Part shown: piece after piece, positions 1 through 5,699 of the stretch
How positions within the stretch are numbered: the first letter of the stretch is position 1
Layout of the letters: each line of letters opens with the position of its first letter
Source: Ruminiclostridium sp.
Lineage (GTDB): Bacteria > Bacillota_A > Clostridia > Oscillospirales > Ruminococcaceae
Assembly (NCBI GenBank): GCA_017550775.1
Contig: JAFZOA010000500.1
Span: 1-11,929, forward strand
Length of the DNA: 11,929 nt
Direction: 5' to 3'
Notes under the pieces: generated by a model
What the model was told of the DNA's origin: nothing
The model's database searches: none
What the model saw: only the letters and a program-made list of their open reading frames with translations
Position numbers and translations under genes: made by a program

Positions 1-507
1 ACGCAGGCAGGCGACAGCAGCGGCGCGCTGGCTACCGCGGAGTATTCCGTATCACCGCTGTTTATCCCGCCCAACGACATCTTCCGCAAGGAGTACGCCG
101 GCGCTGTGAACGCGGTGCGCGGCGGCGCGAAGCTGTACCTCGGCAACAAGAGCATCGAGAGCGCGTTCGAGCGCGCGTCTGAAAAGGAAAAGGAGACCGG
201 CTCCGTCCGCAAGGCAAGCTACCGTAAGACAAAGAACGGAACCGACAGATCCCGCCCGGCCGCGAAAACTCCGATAAAGGAAGAAAAAGCCCCGTCCGCG
301 GAGAAAGCGGACAAGGCAAGAGAAGATTTCGAGAGCGACGAGCAGTACGCTCTGTACACCGTTATAGCCGAAAGCGCGGCTCCGGTAGGTCTTGAGGAGC
401 TTATCGCAAAGACAGGATATGCCGCGGACACGCTTGCCGAAGCCCTGCTCGACCTCGAGATAGCCGGCGCGGTCACCTCCGCCGGGAACCGCTATTCCGC
501 GGTGTAA
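1..507 (+). CDS. dprA: DNA-processing protein DprA, C-terminal part (5' end outside window)
   Basis: The reading frame is open from base 1 with no start, so the gene begins upstream; 168 residues are visible. DprA loads RecA onto incoming single-stranded DNA in natural transformation and sits in the cytoplasm. Visible signatures are the end of the Rossmann-like DprA fold: an SGAL-TA stretch near residues 7-13, matching the family's SGSLITA segment, then PPNDIFRKEYAGA and RGGAKLYLG (about 23-47), matching the family's PG/P-N-x-G..IxxGA region. A Lys/Glu-rich linker (about 60-112) leads to a compact winged-helix-like C-terminal domain (about 114-168) of the kind found on many DprA proteins. It is convergent with the next gene, with only 3 nt between stops and no terminator hairpin seen. 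The family call is fairly sure; whether the cell is competent cannot be judged here. Confidence 0.8.
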   Translation, partial: TQAGDSSGALATAEYSVSPLFIPPNDIFRKEYAGAVNAVRGGAKLYLGNKSIESAFERASEKEKETGSVRKASYRKTKNGTDRSRPAAKTPIKEEKAPSAEKADKAREDFESDEQYALYTVIAESAAPVGLEELIAKTGYAADTLAEALLDLEIAGAVTSAGNRYSAV

Positions 508-510
508 GAA

Positions 511-987
511 CTACAACAGTATATCCGCAAAGCTGCCCCTGATCGCGTCAACGAGCGCGCGGGGCGAAAGCTTTATCTGAAGCCCTACCCTTCCGCCGCT
601 TATGTAGAAGCTGTCGAGCACCCCGGCGGACTCATGTATGACGGTCACGAACTGCTTTTTCATTCCGATCGGCGTACAGCCGCCGCGGACATACCCGGTC
701 ACAGGGGTGAGATCCTTGACATGAAGCAGCTCTACCGACTTCTCCCCAACGCTCTTTGCCGCCTTTTTCAGATCGAGTTCCTTGTCAACGGGAATGAGGA
801 AGCAGTAGTAGTTCCCGCTCTTCCCGTGCGCAACGAGAGTCTTGAATGTCTCGTCCGGCGGCTGCCCCAGCGCGTTCGCCGTGGTGATACCGTCAACGAA
901 CTCGTCGCACTCATACTTGCGTTCCTCATACGCTATCCCGCACTTGTCCAGAAATCGCATAGCGTTGGTCTTTGTTTCTTTTGCCAT
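511..987 (-). CDS. ybaK: Cys-tRNA(Pro)/Cys-tRNA(Cys) deacylase, YbaK/EbsC family
   Basis: This 158-residue cytoplasmic protein matches the usual single-domain YbaK length. The family hydrolyses Cys-tRNA(Pro) made in error by prolyl-tRNA synthetase. Seen in the sequence are FKTL at residues 48-51, whose lysine (K49) aligns by motif with the lysine essential in studied YbaK proteins, a glycine-rich segment GYVRGGCTPIG at 98-108, and the later GLQIKLSP segment of the C-terminal half. The ATG at 985-987 is chosen because a GGAGG lies 5 nt upstream on the minus strand; an in-frame GTG four codons earlier lies on that ribosome-binding site itself. The gene stands alone, with AT-rich DNA upstream and a convergent dprA downstream. 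The EbsC subgroup has less certain substrates, so the exact tRNA specificity is inferred. Confidence 0.9.
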   Translation of the reverse strand: MAKETKTNAMRFLDKCGIAYEERKYECDEFVDGITTANALGQPPDETFKTLVAHGKSGNYYCFLIPVDKELDLKKAAKSVGEKSVELLHVKDLTPVTGYVRGGCTPIGMKKQFVTVIHESAGVLDSFYISGGRVGLQIKLSPRALVDAIRGSFADILL

Positions 988-1032
988 GATTACCTCCACG
1001 AAAAACAGTCATGATCGACACCATTTTATCTT

Positions 1033-1061
1033 ATTGTATAAAACACTGTCATTTTCAACAA
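1033..1061 (-). promoter_or_regulatory. Possible promoter of ybaK
   Basis: Read on the minus strand, TTGTTG (1056-1061) and TACAAT (1033-1038) are separated by 17 bp and lie about 46 bp before the ybaK ATG. Both boxes are imperfect and the region is AT-rich, so this is a weak call. Confidence 0.35.
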
Positions 1062-1253
1062 ACGTATAAACATGATTTGTTAACAGTATAACATATTTTA
1101 ATATATTTTTCAACATTAAAAGCAATTTTTCCTTATCCGGCTTTCTCCGCACAACTGCCTCATACTCAGAACAAGCGTATTTAAAGCATTTCTCACCTCT
1201 GTGATCGTGTGAAAAACGATGTTAAAAAGTTTATGATTTTTGTCAAAACAGAC

Positions 1254-1282
1254 TTGACATTGTTTTTTTTATGTGCTATAAT
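1254..1282 (+). promoter_or_regulatory. Consensus sigma-A-type promoter of marR
   Basis: TTGACA at 1254-1259 and TATAAT at 1277-1282 are both perfect and separated by 17 bp, so transcription should begin near 1289. The -35 box is flanked by the inverted pair AAAACA (1245-1250) and TGTTTT (1261-1266), a plausible repressor site. A promoter this good in front of a MarR gene usually needs repression, which fits autoregulation, but that is inference. Confidence 0.85.
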
Positions 1283-1288
1283 GATAAT

Positions 1289-1423
1289 GTTAAAAACCTG
1301 TCATATATAATTAAGGTGTGAAAGGATATCACACTCCGGTCATTAATCCACTCATCATCTCACACCGGCGACGTTAACGGATCTGACGACAGGATATCTA
1401 TGGATATGAACAGGAGAAAAAAT
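1289..1423 (+). promoter_or_regulatory. Structured 5' leader of marR with mutually exclusive hairpins
   Basis: The predicted transcript has a leader of about 135 nt. GGTGTGA (1315-1321) can pair locally, with its last six bases, to TCACAC (1329-1334), or fully to TCACACC (1360-1366). The second pairing can be joined by CCGGT (1336-1340) with ACCGG (1364-1368) only if partners rearrange, so the helices compete. An outer helix CCTGTC/GACAGG (1297-1302 with 1388-1393) could close the leader. AGGATATC occurs twice (1323-1330 and 1391-1398), the second copy just before an upstream in-frame ATG. No known riboswitch class is recognised. The pairings are seen; a switching role is inferred. Confidence 0.35.
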
Positions 1424-1882
1424 ATGAGCGAACTTGAATTCGGAAGCACTTTGTATAAATTATATCATATCGCAGTGCGTCTTGAAGAAAGTGAATTGAA
1501 AGACAATAAAAGCTGTGCCGGACTGACGGTAAATGAGCTCAACCTGATAGAATGTATCCGCAACCTCACAAAAAACGGTGAGGGTCCGACAATAAGCTCG
1601 ATCGCGACCGAGCTCGATATCACCCGCCCCTCTACCACCGTTGCGGTCAATAAGCTTTGCAGCAAGGAGATCGCAGAGAAAAGCGAGAGCGCTACCGACG
1701 GACGCTCGGTAAAAGTCAGACTCACCCCGAAGGGCGAAAAAGCCTACAGCGCACACCACGCGTTCCAGAGCTCTCTGGCAAAGGCGGCAAAGCAGGAAAT
1801 GAGCGAGAAGGACTACGCGGATATCGCGGCAAGCCTCACAAATCTCAACAAATTCTTCACATCCCGTCTCGAAGGGATATGA
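1424..1882 (+). CDS. MarR-family transcriptional regulator
   Basis: This 152-residue protein has the MarR layout: an N-terminal dimerisation helix, a winged helix-turn-helix (recognition region about residues 56-79, TISSIATELDITRPS onward) and a wing carrying the family's DGRSVKVRLTPKG pattern (92-104), then C-terminal dimerisation helices. Such proteins bind palindromic operators as dimers and are often released by small ligands or oxidation; the ligand here is unknown. The ATG at 1424 is preferred because AGGAG lies 7 nt before it. An in-frame ATG at 1400 would add eight residues but has a poor ribosome-binding site. The gene is monocistronic by spacing, with a long leader. Its target could be itself, or the DAHP synthase gene downstream, since the 9-mer GTTAAAAAG occurs upstream of both genes. 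No target is proven by the sequence. Confidence 0.9.
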   Translation: MSELEFGSTLYKLYHIAVRLEESELKDNKSCAGLTVNELNLIECIRNLTKNGEGPTISSIATELDITRPSTTVAVNKLCSKEIAEKSESATDGRSVKVRLTPKGEKAYSAHHAFQSSLAKAAKQEMSEKDYADIAASLTNLNKFFTSRLEGI

Positions 1883-1905
1883 TCCGAAACGCACAATATC
1901 TGTTC

Positions 1906-1933
1906 TTTTGCAGGTTCTTATGAACCTGCAAAA
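1906..1933. repeat. Perfect 12-bp inverted repeat downstream of marR
   Basis: Twelve bases at 1906-1917 pair perfectly with 1922-1933 around a TTAT loop; the stem core is GCAGGTTC/GAACCTGC. On both strands the T-run lies before the stem and the A-run after it, so it lacks the 3' U-tract of an intrinsic terminator. It may stabilise the marR 3' end, act as a weak terminator or serve as a protein-binding site. Confidence 0.6.
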
Positions 1934-1978
1934 AAACGCATTCGCAATTTAACAGTTGAAATCGTTTTTAGGTAAAAG

Positions 1979-2015
1979 CAATAAATTATTTTAACAGCGT
2001 TAAAAAGATTTATTG
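1979..2015. promoter_or_regulatory. 37-bp imperfect palindrome upstream of DAHP synthase gene
   Basis: The outer arms CAATAAAT (1979-1986) and ATTTATTG (2008-2015) and the inner arms TTTTAAC (1989-1995) and GTTAAAA (1999-2005) are each perfect complements. They form 17-position arms with two mismatches around an AGC centre. It ends 47 bp before the start codon. No clear promoter with good spacing was found beside it; TATAAC at 2020-2025 is a possible -10 box. An operator or a leader hairpin are both possible. Confidence 0.5.
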
Positions 2016-2061
2016 ATTATATAACAACATTTTTTTCATACCCGACAGGAGGATAAAAACT

Positions 2062-3090
2062 ATGGGAATGACATTCAACCGCAAGCTCCCGATACCGAAG
2101 CTTATCAAGGAGCTCTACCCCCTTTCCGACCACATCGCACAGATAAAGGCGGAAAAGGACGAACAGATCAAGGCAATATTTGAGGGCAAGGACAAGCGCT
2201 TCCTTCTCATAATCGGACCCTGTTCCGCCGACAGAGAAGACGCTGTGCTCGACTATATCTCCCGCCTCGCAAAGGTCCAGGAGCAGGTCAGAGACAAGAT
2301 CTTCATAATCCCGCGTATCTATACCGGCAAGCCCCGCACCACCGGCGAAGGCTACAAGGGTATGCTTCACCAGCCCGACCCCAACCGCAGCGAGGATATG
2401 CTCGACGGTATAATCGCTGTCCGCCGCCTTCACACCCGCGCCATTGACGAGACCGGGTTCGTATGCGCGGACGAAATGCTCTACCCCGAGAACTACCGCT
2501 ACCTGTCGGATATCCTGTCCTACAACGCAGTCGGCGCGCGCTCGGTGGAAAACCAGGAGCACAGACTTGTTGCAAGTGGTATAGACGGCCCCGTCGGTAT
2601 GAAAAATCCGACGAGCGGCGATTACTCCGTAATGCTCAACTCCATTACCGCGGCGCAGAACCCCCACAAGTTCATCTACCGCGGCTGGGAAGTCACCACC
2701 CCCGGCAACCCCCTCGCTCACGCTATCCTGCGCGGCTACACCAACAAGCACGGCACCTCCATACCGAACTACCACTACGAGGATCTCAAGCTCATCTACC
2801 AGATGTATGTGGCGAAGAAGCTCGAAAATATGTCGGTCATCGTAGACTGCAACCACGCGAACTCCGGCAAGCGCTATGAGGAGCAGATACGCATAGCGAA
2901 GGAAGTACTATACAGCAAGCGCCACAGCGACGAGCTCAACGGCTTTGTCAAGGGTCTTATGATCGAGAGCTACATCGAGGACGGCGCGCAGAAGATCGGC
3001 GAGGGCGTTTACGGCAAGTCCATTACCGACCCCTGCCTCGGCTGGGCAAAGACCGAAAAGCTCATCTTAGAGCTCGCCGACGTACTGTAA
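2062..3090 (+). CDS. 3-deoxy-7-phosphoheptulonate (DAHP) synthase, class I AroG/F/H type
   Basis: The enzyme condenses phosphoenolpyruvate with erythrose 4-phosphate, the first step of the shikimate pathway to aromatic amino acids. At 342 residues it has the usual length of the class I-alpha family. Visible motifs are GPCS (52-55), KPRT (90-93) for phosphoenolpyruvate binding, GARSVENQEHR (158-168), KNPTSG (181-186) and DCNHANSGK (262-270). The four expected metal ligands are present as C54, H265, E302 and D323, so it should be active. The start has a perfect AGGAGG 9 nt upstream. Upstream lies a long palindrome that may control it; downstream an Rsm22-like gene starts 4 nt after the stop. 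Feedback specificity for phenylalanine, tyrosine or tryptophan cannot be told reliably from the sequence, so no aroF/G/H symbol is given. Confidence 0.95.
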   Translation: MGMTFNRKLPIPKLIKELYPLSDHIAQIKAEKDEQIKAIFEGKDKRFLLIIGPCSADREDAVLDYISRLAKVQEQVRDKIFIIPRIYTGKPRTTGEGYKGMLHQPDPNRSEDMLDGIIAVRRLHTRAIDETGFVCADEMLYPENYRYLSDILSYNAVGARSVENQEHRLVASGIDGPVGMKNPTSGDYSVMLNSITAAQNPHKFIYRGWEVTTPGNPLAHAILRGYTNKHGTSIPNYHYEDLKLIYQMYVAKKLENMSVIVDCNHANSGKRYEEQIRIAKEVLYSKRHSDELNGFVKGLMIESYIEDGAQKIGEGVYGKSITDPCLGWAKTEKLILELADVL

Positions 3091-3094
3091 GCCT

Positions 3095-4054
3095 ATGCAG
3101 TTCCCCGAAGAACTCAGGATCGCCGCCGAAGCCTACGCGGAGACCTTCGACCGCAAAACCCTCATAAAAGCGGCGGAAGCCGTATCGGCGCGTTACCGCG
3201 AAGAAAAGAGCAGCGGCGAAGAGCTGGTAAGCTCGGAAGCGGAGATCGCCGCGTATTCGGTGGTCAGGATGCCTGCGACCTTCGCGGCAGTAAGCTCCGC
3301 GCTCGGACACGCTCTCGAAAACTACACCGGGAGCATATCTACCGCCGCCGATATCGGCTCGGGTACCGGCACCGCCGCGTGGGCGATATCCGGGCTGCTT
3401 TCCGACAGCATCGAGACCGTGCATTGCTGCGAGCGCACAGACTCCATGAGAAAGCTCGGCGAGCGTCTTATGCGGGAAGCGGGGTTTGAAACGGACGTCC
3501 GGTGGCAGCGGTTCGACGTTACCCGCGACACTCTCCCGCAGAGCTACGACCTCATAACCGCCGCGTATATGCTCAACGAGCTTACCGACGCCGACAGGGA
3601 ACGCGCCGTACTCGCCATGTGGGAAAAAACGGACGGTATGCTGCTGATAGTCGAGCCGGGAACGATGAAGGGCTACGCGAACATCATGCAGGCGCGAAAG
3701 CTCCTTACGGCGAACGGCGCGGCTATAGCGTACCCATGCCCCGCCATAGCGAAATGTCCCATGCCGCAGGGCGACTGGTGCAATATGTCCGCGCGCGCGG
3801 CAAGGTCAAAGCTCCACAAGCAGCTAAAAGGTGCGGACGTACCCTACGAGGACGAAAAGTTCTCCGCCTTAGCCGCCGTCCGCAGCAGCGCAGCCCCCTG
3901 CAAGAGTCGGATACTGCGTCACCCACAGGTTGCGAGCGGAGTAATAACGCTGCACCTCTGCACCCCGGAGGGCATCACCGACTCAAAGATCACCCGCTCG
4001 TCCAAAAGCTTCAAGCAGGCTCGGAAAGCCGAATGGGGAGATCAATTGAATTAA
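3095..4054 (+). CDS. Rsm22-family small-ribosomal-subunit methyltransferase-like protein
   Basis: This 319-residue protein matches the Rsm22 family (mitochondrial METTL17 relatives), which acts in small-subunit ribosome assembly. An SAM-fold glycine motif, ADIGSGTGTAAW, lies at 85-96 after the family's VVRMPATFAAV segment (57-66). The diagnostic C-terminal half reads YPCPAIAKCPMPQGDWC, then PYEDEKFSALA, and ends with the family-like KSFKQARKAEWGDQ. Cysteines C215, C221 and C229 (C-x5-C-x7-C) plus C289 in LCTPEG are placed as the family's [4Fe-4S] ligands. Whether bacterial members methylate RNA or act as assembly factors is unsettled. There is no clear Shine-Dalgarno sequence, and the start is 4 nt after the DAHP synthase stop, so translation is probably coupled. 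No terminator is seen before the rnpB promoter. Confidence 0.88.
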   Translation: MQFPEELRIAAEAYAETFDRKTLIKAAEAVSARYREEKSSGEELVSSEAEIAAYSVVRMPATFAAVSSALGHALENYTGSISTAADIGSGTGTAAWAISGLLSDSIETVHCCERTDSMRKLGERLMREAGFETDVRWQRFDVTRDTLPQSYDLITAAYMLNELTDADRERAVLAMWEKTDGMLLIVEPGTMKGYANIMQARKLLTANGAAIAYPCPAIAKCPMPQGDWCNMSARAARSKLHKQLKGADVPYEDEKFSALAAVRSSAAPCKSRILRHPQVASGVITLHLCTPEGITDSKITRSSKSFKQARKAEWGDQLN

Positions 4055-4083
4055 GAACGAAGAAATGCCACAGAACAAAATGC

Positions 4084-4112
4084 TTGATTTTTGCGAGAAT
4101 ATGTGATATAAT
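4084..4112 (+). promoter_or_regulatory. Promoter of RNase P RNA
   Basis: TTGATT (4084-4089) and a perfect TATAAT (4107-4112) are 17 bp apart, and TGA before the -10 box makes an extended -10. Transcription would start near 4119, exactly where the first helix of the RNA begins. Confidence 0.8.
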
Positions 4113-4118
4113 GAACCG

Positions 4119-4494
4119 GTAAACCAAGTCAGGTGGACGCGGGAGGAAACTTCTGAGGAAAGTCCGAGCATCACAGAGCGGGATAGCTGTTAACGGCAGC
4201 CGAGGGCGACCTTAGGGCAAGTGCAACAGAGATATACCGCCTTCCGGGAGTATTCTATACGCCCGGTCGGTAAGGATGGAAAGGCGAGGTAAGAGCTCAC
4301 CGGGTACACGGAGACGTGTACGCCATGTAAACCCTATCCGATGCAACGCCGATTGGTTCGGGGAGAAACGTGCCTGCTCGGCGCGCCCCGTTTAAGGCGG
4401 CTACATTGCTTTACGCAAGACGATCCCACCGGCGACGGCGGGACTAGATAGATGTTCACCCAACGACAAAACTCGGCTTATCGACTTGGTTTAC
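4119..4494 (+). ncRNA. rnpB: RNase P RNA (catalytic subunit), probably class A
   Basis: This is the RNA subunit that, with the RnpA protein, cleaves the 5' leader from pre-tRNA. The universally conserved GAGGAAAGTCC is at 4155-4165, followed by an AGTGCAACAGAGA segment near 4220-4232, GGAAAGGCGAGGTAAGAG around 4278-4295 and the conserved 3' segment CTCGGCTTATCG near 4472-4483. The ends close a 12-bp P1 helix: 4119-4130 pairs with 4483-4494. The length of about 376 nt and the overall arrangement resemble ancestral class A rather than the Bacillus class B form; that assignment was made by eye, without folding. It has its own promoter and a terminator hairpin about 30 nt after P1. Exact ends are inferred from the helix and the promoter. 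Confidence 0.95.
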
Positions 4495-4527
4495 ACCTTT
4501 TTTGAAGAAGACTCGGGTACGAGGACA

Positions 4528-4560
4528 AAGAAGCTCCGCATGGGGCTTCTTCTTGTTTAT
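4528..4560 (+). terminator. Intrinsic terminator of rnpB
   Basis: A 10-bp stem (4528-4537 with 4542-4551, one G-T wobble) around a GCAT loop is followed by CTTGTTTAT. The T-run is interrupted, but the position, about 30 nt after the P1 helix, fits rnpB termination. Confidence 0.7.
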
Positions 4561-4566
4561 ACCAAA

Positions 4567-4600
4567 ACCGGTCTTCCCCACCGAAATGGGAAAGACCGGT
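4567..4600 (-). terminator. Terminator of the Fic module
   Basis: On the minus strand, just after the fic stop, ACCGGTCTT and CCC at 4567-4578 pair with GGG and AAGACCGGT at 4588-4600, with one bulged A (4591). A short T-run follows at 4567-4564. It lies tail to tail with the rnpB terminator and shields the two convergent units from each other. Confidence 0.65.
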
Positions 4601-4609
4601 ATAAAAATC

Positions 4610-5296
4610 TTAATTTCTGGTTGCTTTGAGCATTCTGAGCTGTGCGCTGCGGACACCGAAGAATGTACCGACAGCTTTCTCCTGCTCGCTGCGGGAGATA
4701 GGTGTGCAGATGCGCTCAAACATCTCGTTGAGCCGCCCGTAGTCCTGCGCGAAAGCGTCCGCGCTCGCACGGATCATTTCGTCTGCGCTGACCCCGGAGA
4801 AGTCCACATGAAAACCTCCGACAAGCCCGAGATACTCGATGAAAAGGCGCTGAGTCCGGCCGTTGCCCTCACGGAACGGATGAAGCACATTTATCTCGCT
4901 GAGATAGTATGCGAGCCTGTCAGGGACAGAGGAACGCTCCGCCGTTATCAGCCAGTTCTCCTTCACGAGTCCCGCGAAAAGGTCGCCCGCGTAGGTCTCG
5001 ATGAACATAGCGCGGCAGAATACGTTGCCCTTGGAGATATCGACAGTCCTGCACTGTCCCGCCCAGGTGTAGATATCGGAGAAGATCTTCCGGTGAATGC
5101 GCTTCAAATGCGCAAAGTCGAACTTTCCGACCACCGGCTCGGCCTTGAGCCGCACCAGCCACATGGACGTGATCTCGCGCTCCGCCGTATGAAGCTCCTC
5201 GTCATCGGTGATACCGAGCTTGTTTTTCAGGACCTTGGTATCGGGACTGCAATACTTGTCGTCATACTCGTAGTCGTAGTCGTAGCGTTCAAGCAT
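4610..5296 (-). CDS. Fic-domain protein AMP transferase (class I, separate inhibitor)
   Basis: Fic enzymes transfer AMP, or sometimes another nucleotide part, to hydroxyls of target proteins. The full catalytic loop HPFREGNGRTQR is present (H139 to R150 counting from the chosen start), including the catalytic His, the Mg-binding acidic residue and the phosphate-binding GNGR. The segment before it, TWAGQCRTVDISKGNVFC, matches the family's target-docking region. At about 228 residues it is a compact single Fic domain with a short C-terminal extension. The ATG at 5294-5296 is preferred: it overlaps the upstream inhibitor stop by 8 nt, and the protein then starts MLERYDYDY, like relatives. An in-frame ATG at 5329 would add eleven unconvincing residues. 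A hexanucleotide CGTAGT repeats almost three times at 5269-5285 and encodes the YDYDY stretch. It is probably the toxin of a toxin-antitoxin pair; the target is unknown. Confidence 0.92.
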   Translation of the reverse strand: MLERYDYDYEYDDKYCSPDTKVLKNKLGITDDEELHTAEREITSMWLVRLKAEPVVGKFDFAHLKRIHRKIFSDIYTWAGQCRTVDISKGNVFCRAMFIETYAGDLFAGLVKENWLITAERSSVPDRLAYYLSEINVLHPFREGNGRTQRLFIEYLGLVGGFHVDFSGVSADEMIRASADAFAQDYGRLNEMFERICTPISRSEQEKAVGTFFGVRSAQLRMLKATRN

Positions 5297-5468
5297 TCTT
5301 CTGTGCGGAGACCTTGTACTTTCCGACAAGCTCGGACATTATCCTGCCGAAATCCTCGGGCTTTCTGAGGTAGCAGAGAAGCCTTTCCTTGTCCGCTTTT
5401 GTAAGTGCCATGCCCTCCATTGCCATAGAACCGTTTACTTCGGCAATGAGGCGTTCATTCCTGTTCAT
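5289..5468 (-). CDS. VbhA-type Fic inhibitor (antitoxin)
   Basis: This 59-residue protein lies directly upstream of fic and overlaps it by 8 nt. It contains SMAMEG (residues 14-19), the (S/T)xxxE(G/N) inhibitory-helix motif whose glutamate (E18) blocks ATP positioning in the Fic active site. That is the defining feature of class I Fic antitoxins such as VbhA. A helical tail follows (LTKADKERLLCYLRKPEDF). The ATG at 5466-5468 is chosen because AGGTGATC precedes it; an upstream in-frame ATG at 5510 would add 14 residues and lacks such a site. No DNA-binding domain is visible, so autoregulation through this protein alone is unlikely. Order, overlap and motif together make the pairing convincing; toxicity of the partner is not shown by sequence. 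Confidence 0.88.
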   Translation of the reverse strand: MNRNERLIAEVNGSMAMEGMALTKADKERLLCYLRKPEDFGRIMSELVGKYKVSAQKNA

Positions 5469-5537
5469 TTCGATCACCTGTTTGTCAAGTAATATGAAGC
5501 GTCGGCACACATATACATACCGCCGCTTACATAGATA

Positions 5538-5566
5538 ATTATAGCATATTTCCGCGTTTCTGTCAA
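5538..5566 (-). promoter_or_regulatory. Consensus promoter of the Fic module
   Basis: Read on the minus strand, TTGACA (5561-5566) and TATAAT (5538-5543) are both perfect and 17 bp apart, about 70 bp before the inhibitor ATG. It is divergent from the redox-operon promoter, with 40 bp between the two -35 boxes. Confidence 0.85.
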
Positions 5567-5606
5567 TTCCAATTTTTTCTTTAGGGCGAAAACAGCCTCG
5601 TCATTA

Positions 5607-5636
5607 TTGACAAAATGTGCCGGATTATGCTATAAT
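5607..5636 (+). promoter_or_regulatory. Promoter of the redox operon
   Basis: TTGACA (5607-5612) and TATAAT (5631-5636) are perfect, with an 18-bp spacer; transcription should start near 5643. The leader has a 6-bp stem, ACTGCG/CGCAGT (5654-5659 with 5672-5677), ending about 10 nt before the Shine-Dalgarno sequence. Confidence 0.85.
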
Positions 5637-5699
5637 ATTTTCGGCATAATAATACTGCGGCGATCACCGAACGCAGTTACAGAAAAAGGAAGTGTTCCG

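Larger units (their letters stand above)
988..1423. other. AT-rich intergenic region between ybaK and marR
   Basis: No convincing gene is seen in this 436-bp gap; reading frames crossing it are short and lack ribosome-binding sites. It holds a weak minus-strand promoter for ybaK, a consensus promoter for marR and a structured marR leader, listed separately. Short inverted repeats that could be operator half-sites are TGTTA/TAACA (1078-1082 and 1089-1093), ATCGT/ACGAT (1204-1208 and 1216-1220) and AAAACA/TGTTTT (1245-1250 and 1261-1266). The last pair flanks the marR -35 box, which would suit autoregulation. All are short and AT-rich, so chance is a real alternative. Confidence 0.5.

Noticed and set aside
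1657..1923. Short plus-strand frame overlapping the end of marR
   Set aside because: It lies in another frame inside a convincing MarR gene, has an Arg/Lys/Gln-rich composition and runs into the downstream hairpin.
1906..1933. Calling the perfect hairpin after marR an intrinsic terminator
   Set aside because: On either strand the stem is followed by A residues rather than T, so the U-tract requirement is not met.
2017..2856. Minus-strand frame of 279 codons opposite the DAHP synthase
   Set aside because: The plus strand encodes a complete DAHP synthase with all metal ligands. The opposite frame is a GC-codon-bias shadow with no family signature.
5269..5285. CGTAGT tandem repeat near the fic start as a phase-variation tract
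   Set aside because: There are fewer than three copies and the unit is six bases, so slippage would add or remove Tyr-Asp pairs without changing the frame.
4502..5368. Long plus-strand frame of 288 codons across the rnpB terminator and the Fic module
   Set aside because: It is antisense to fic and its inhibitor, whose motifs are unmistakable, and starts within the rnpB 3' flank without a ribosome-binding site or recognisable domain.
5607..5699. Upstream extension of the GlpA-like gene to a TTG at 5607
   Set aside because: That TTG is part of the -35 box and the extension spans the -10 box. The ATG at 5700 has a good ribosome-binding site and begins just before the FAD fold.
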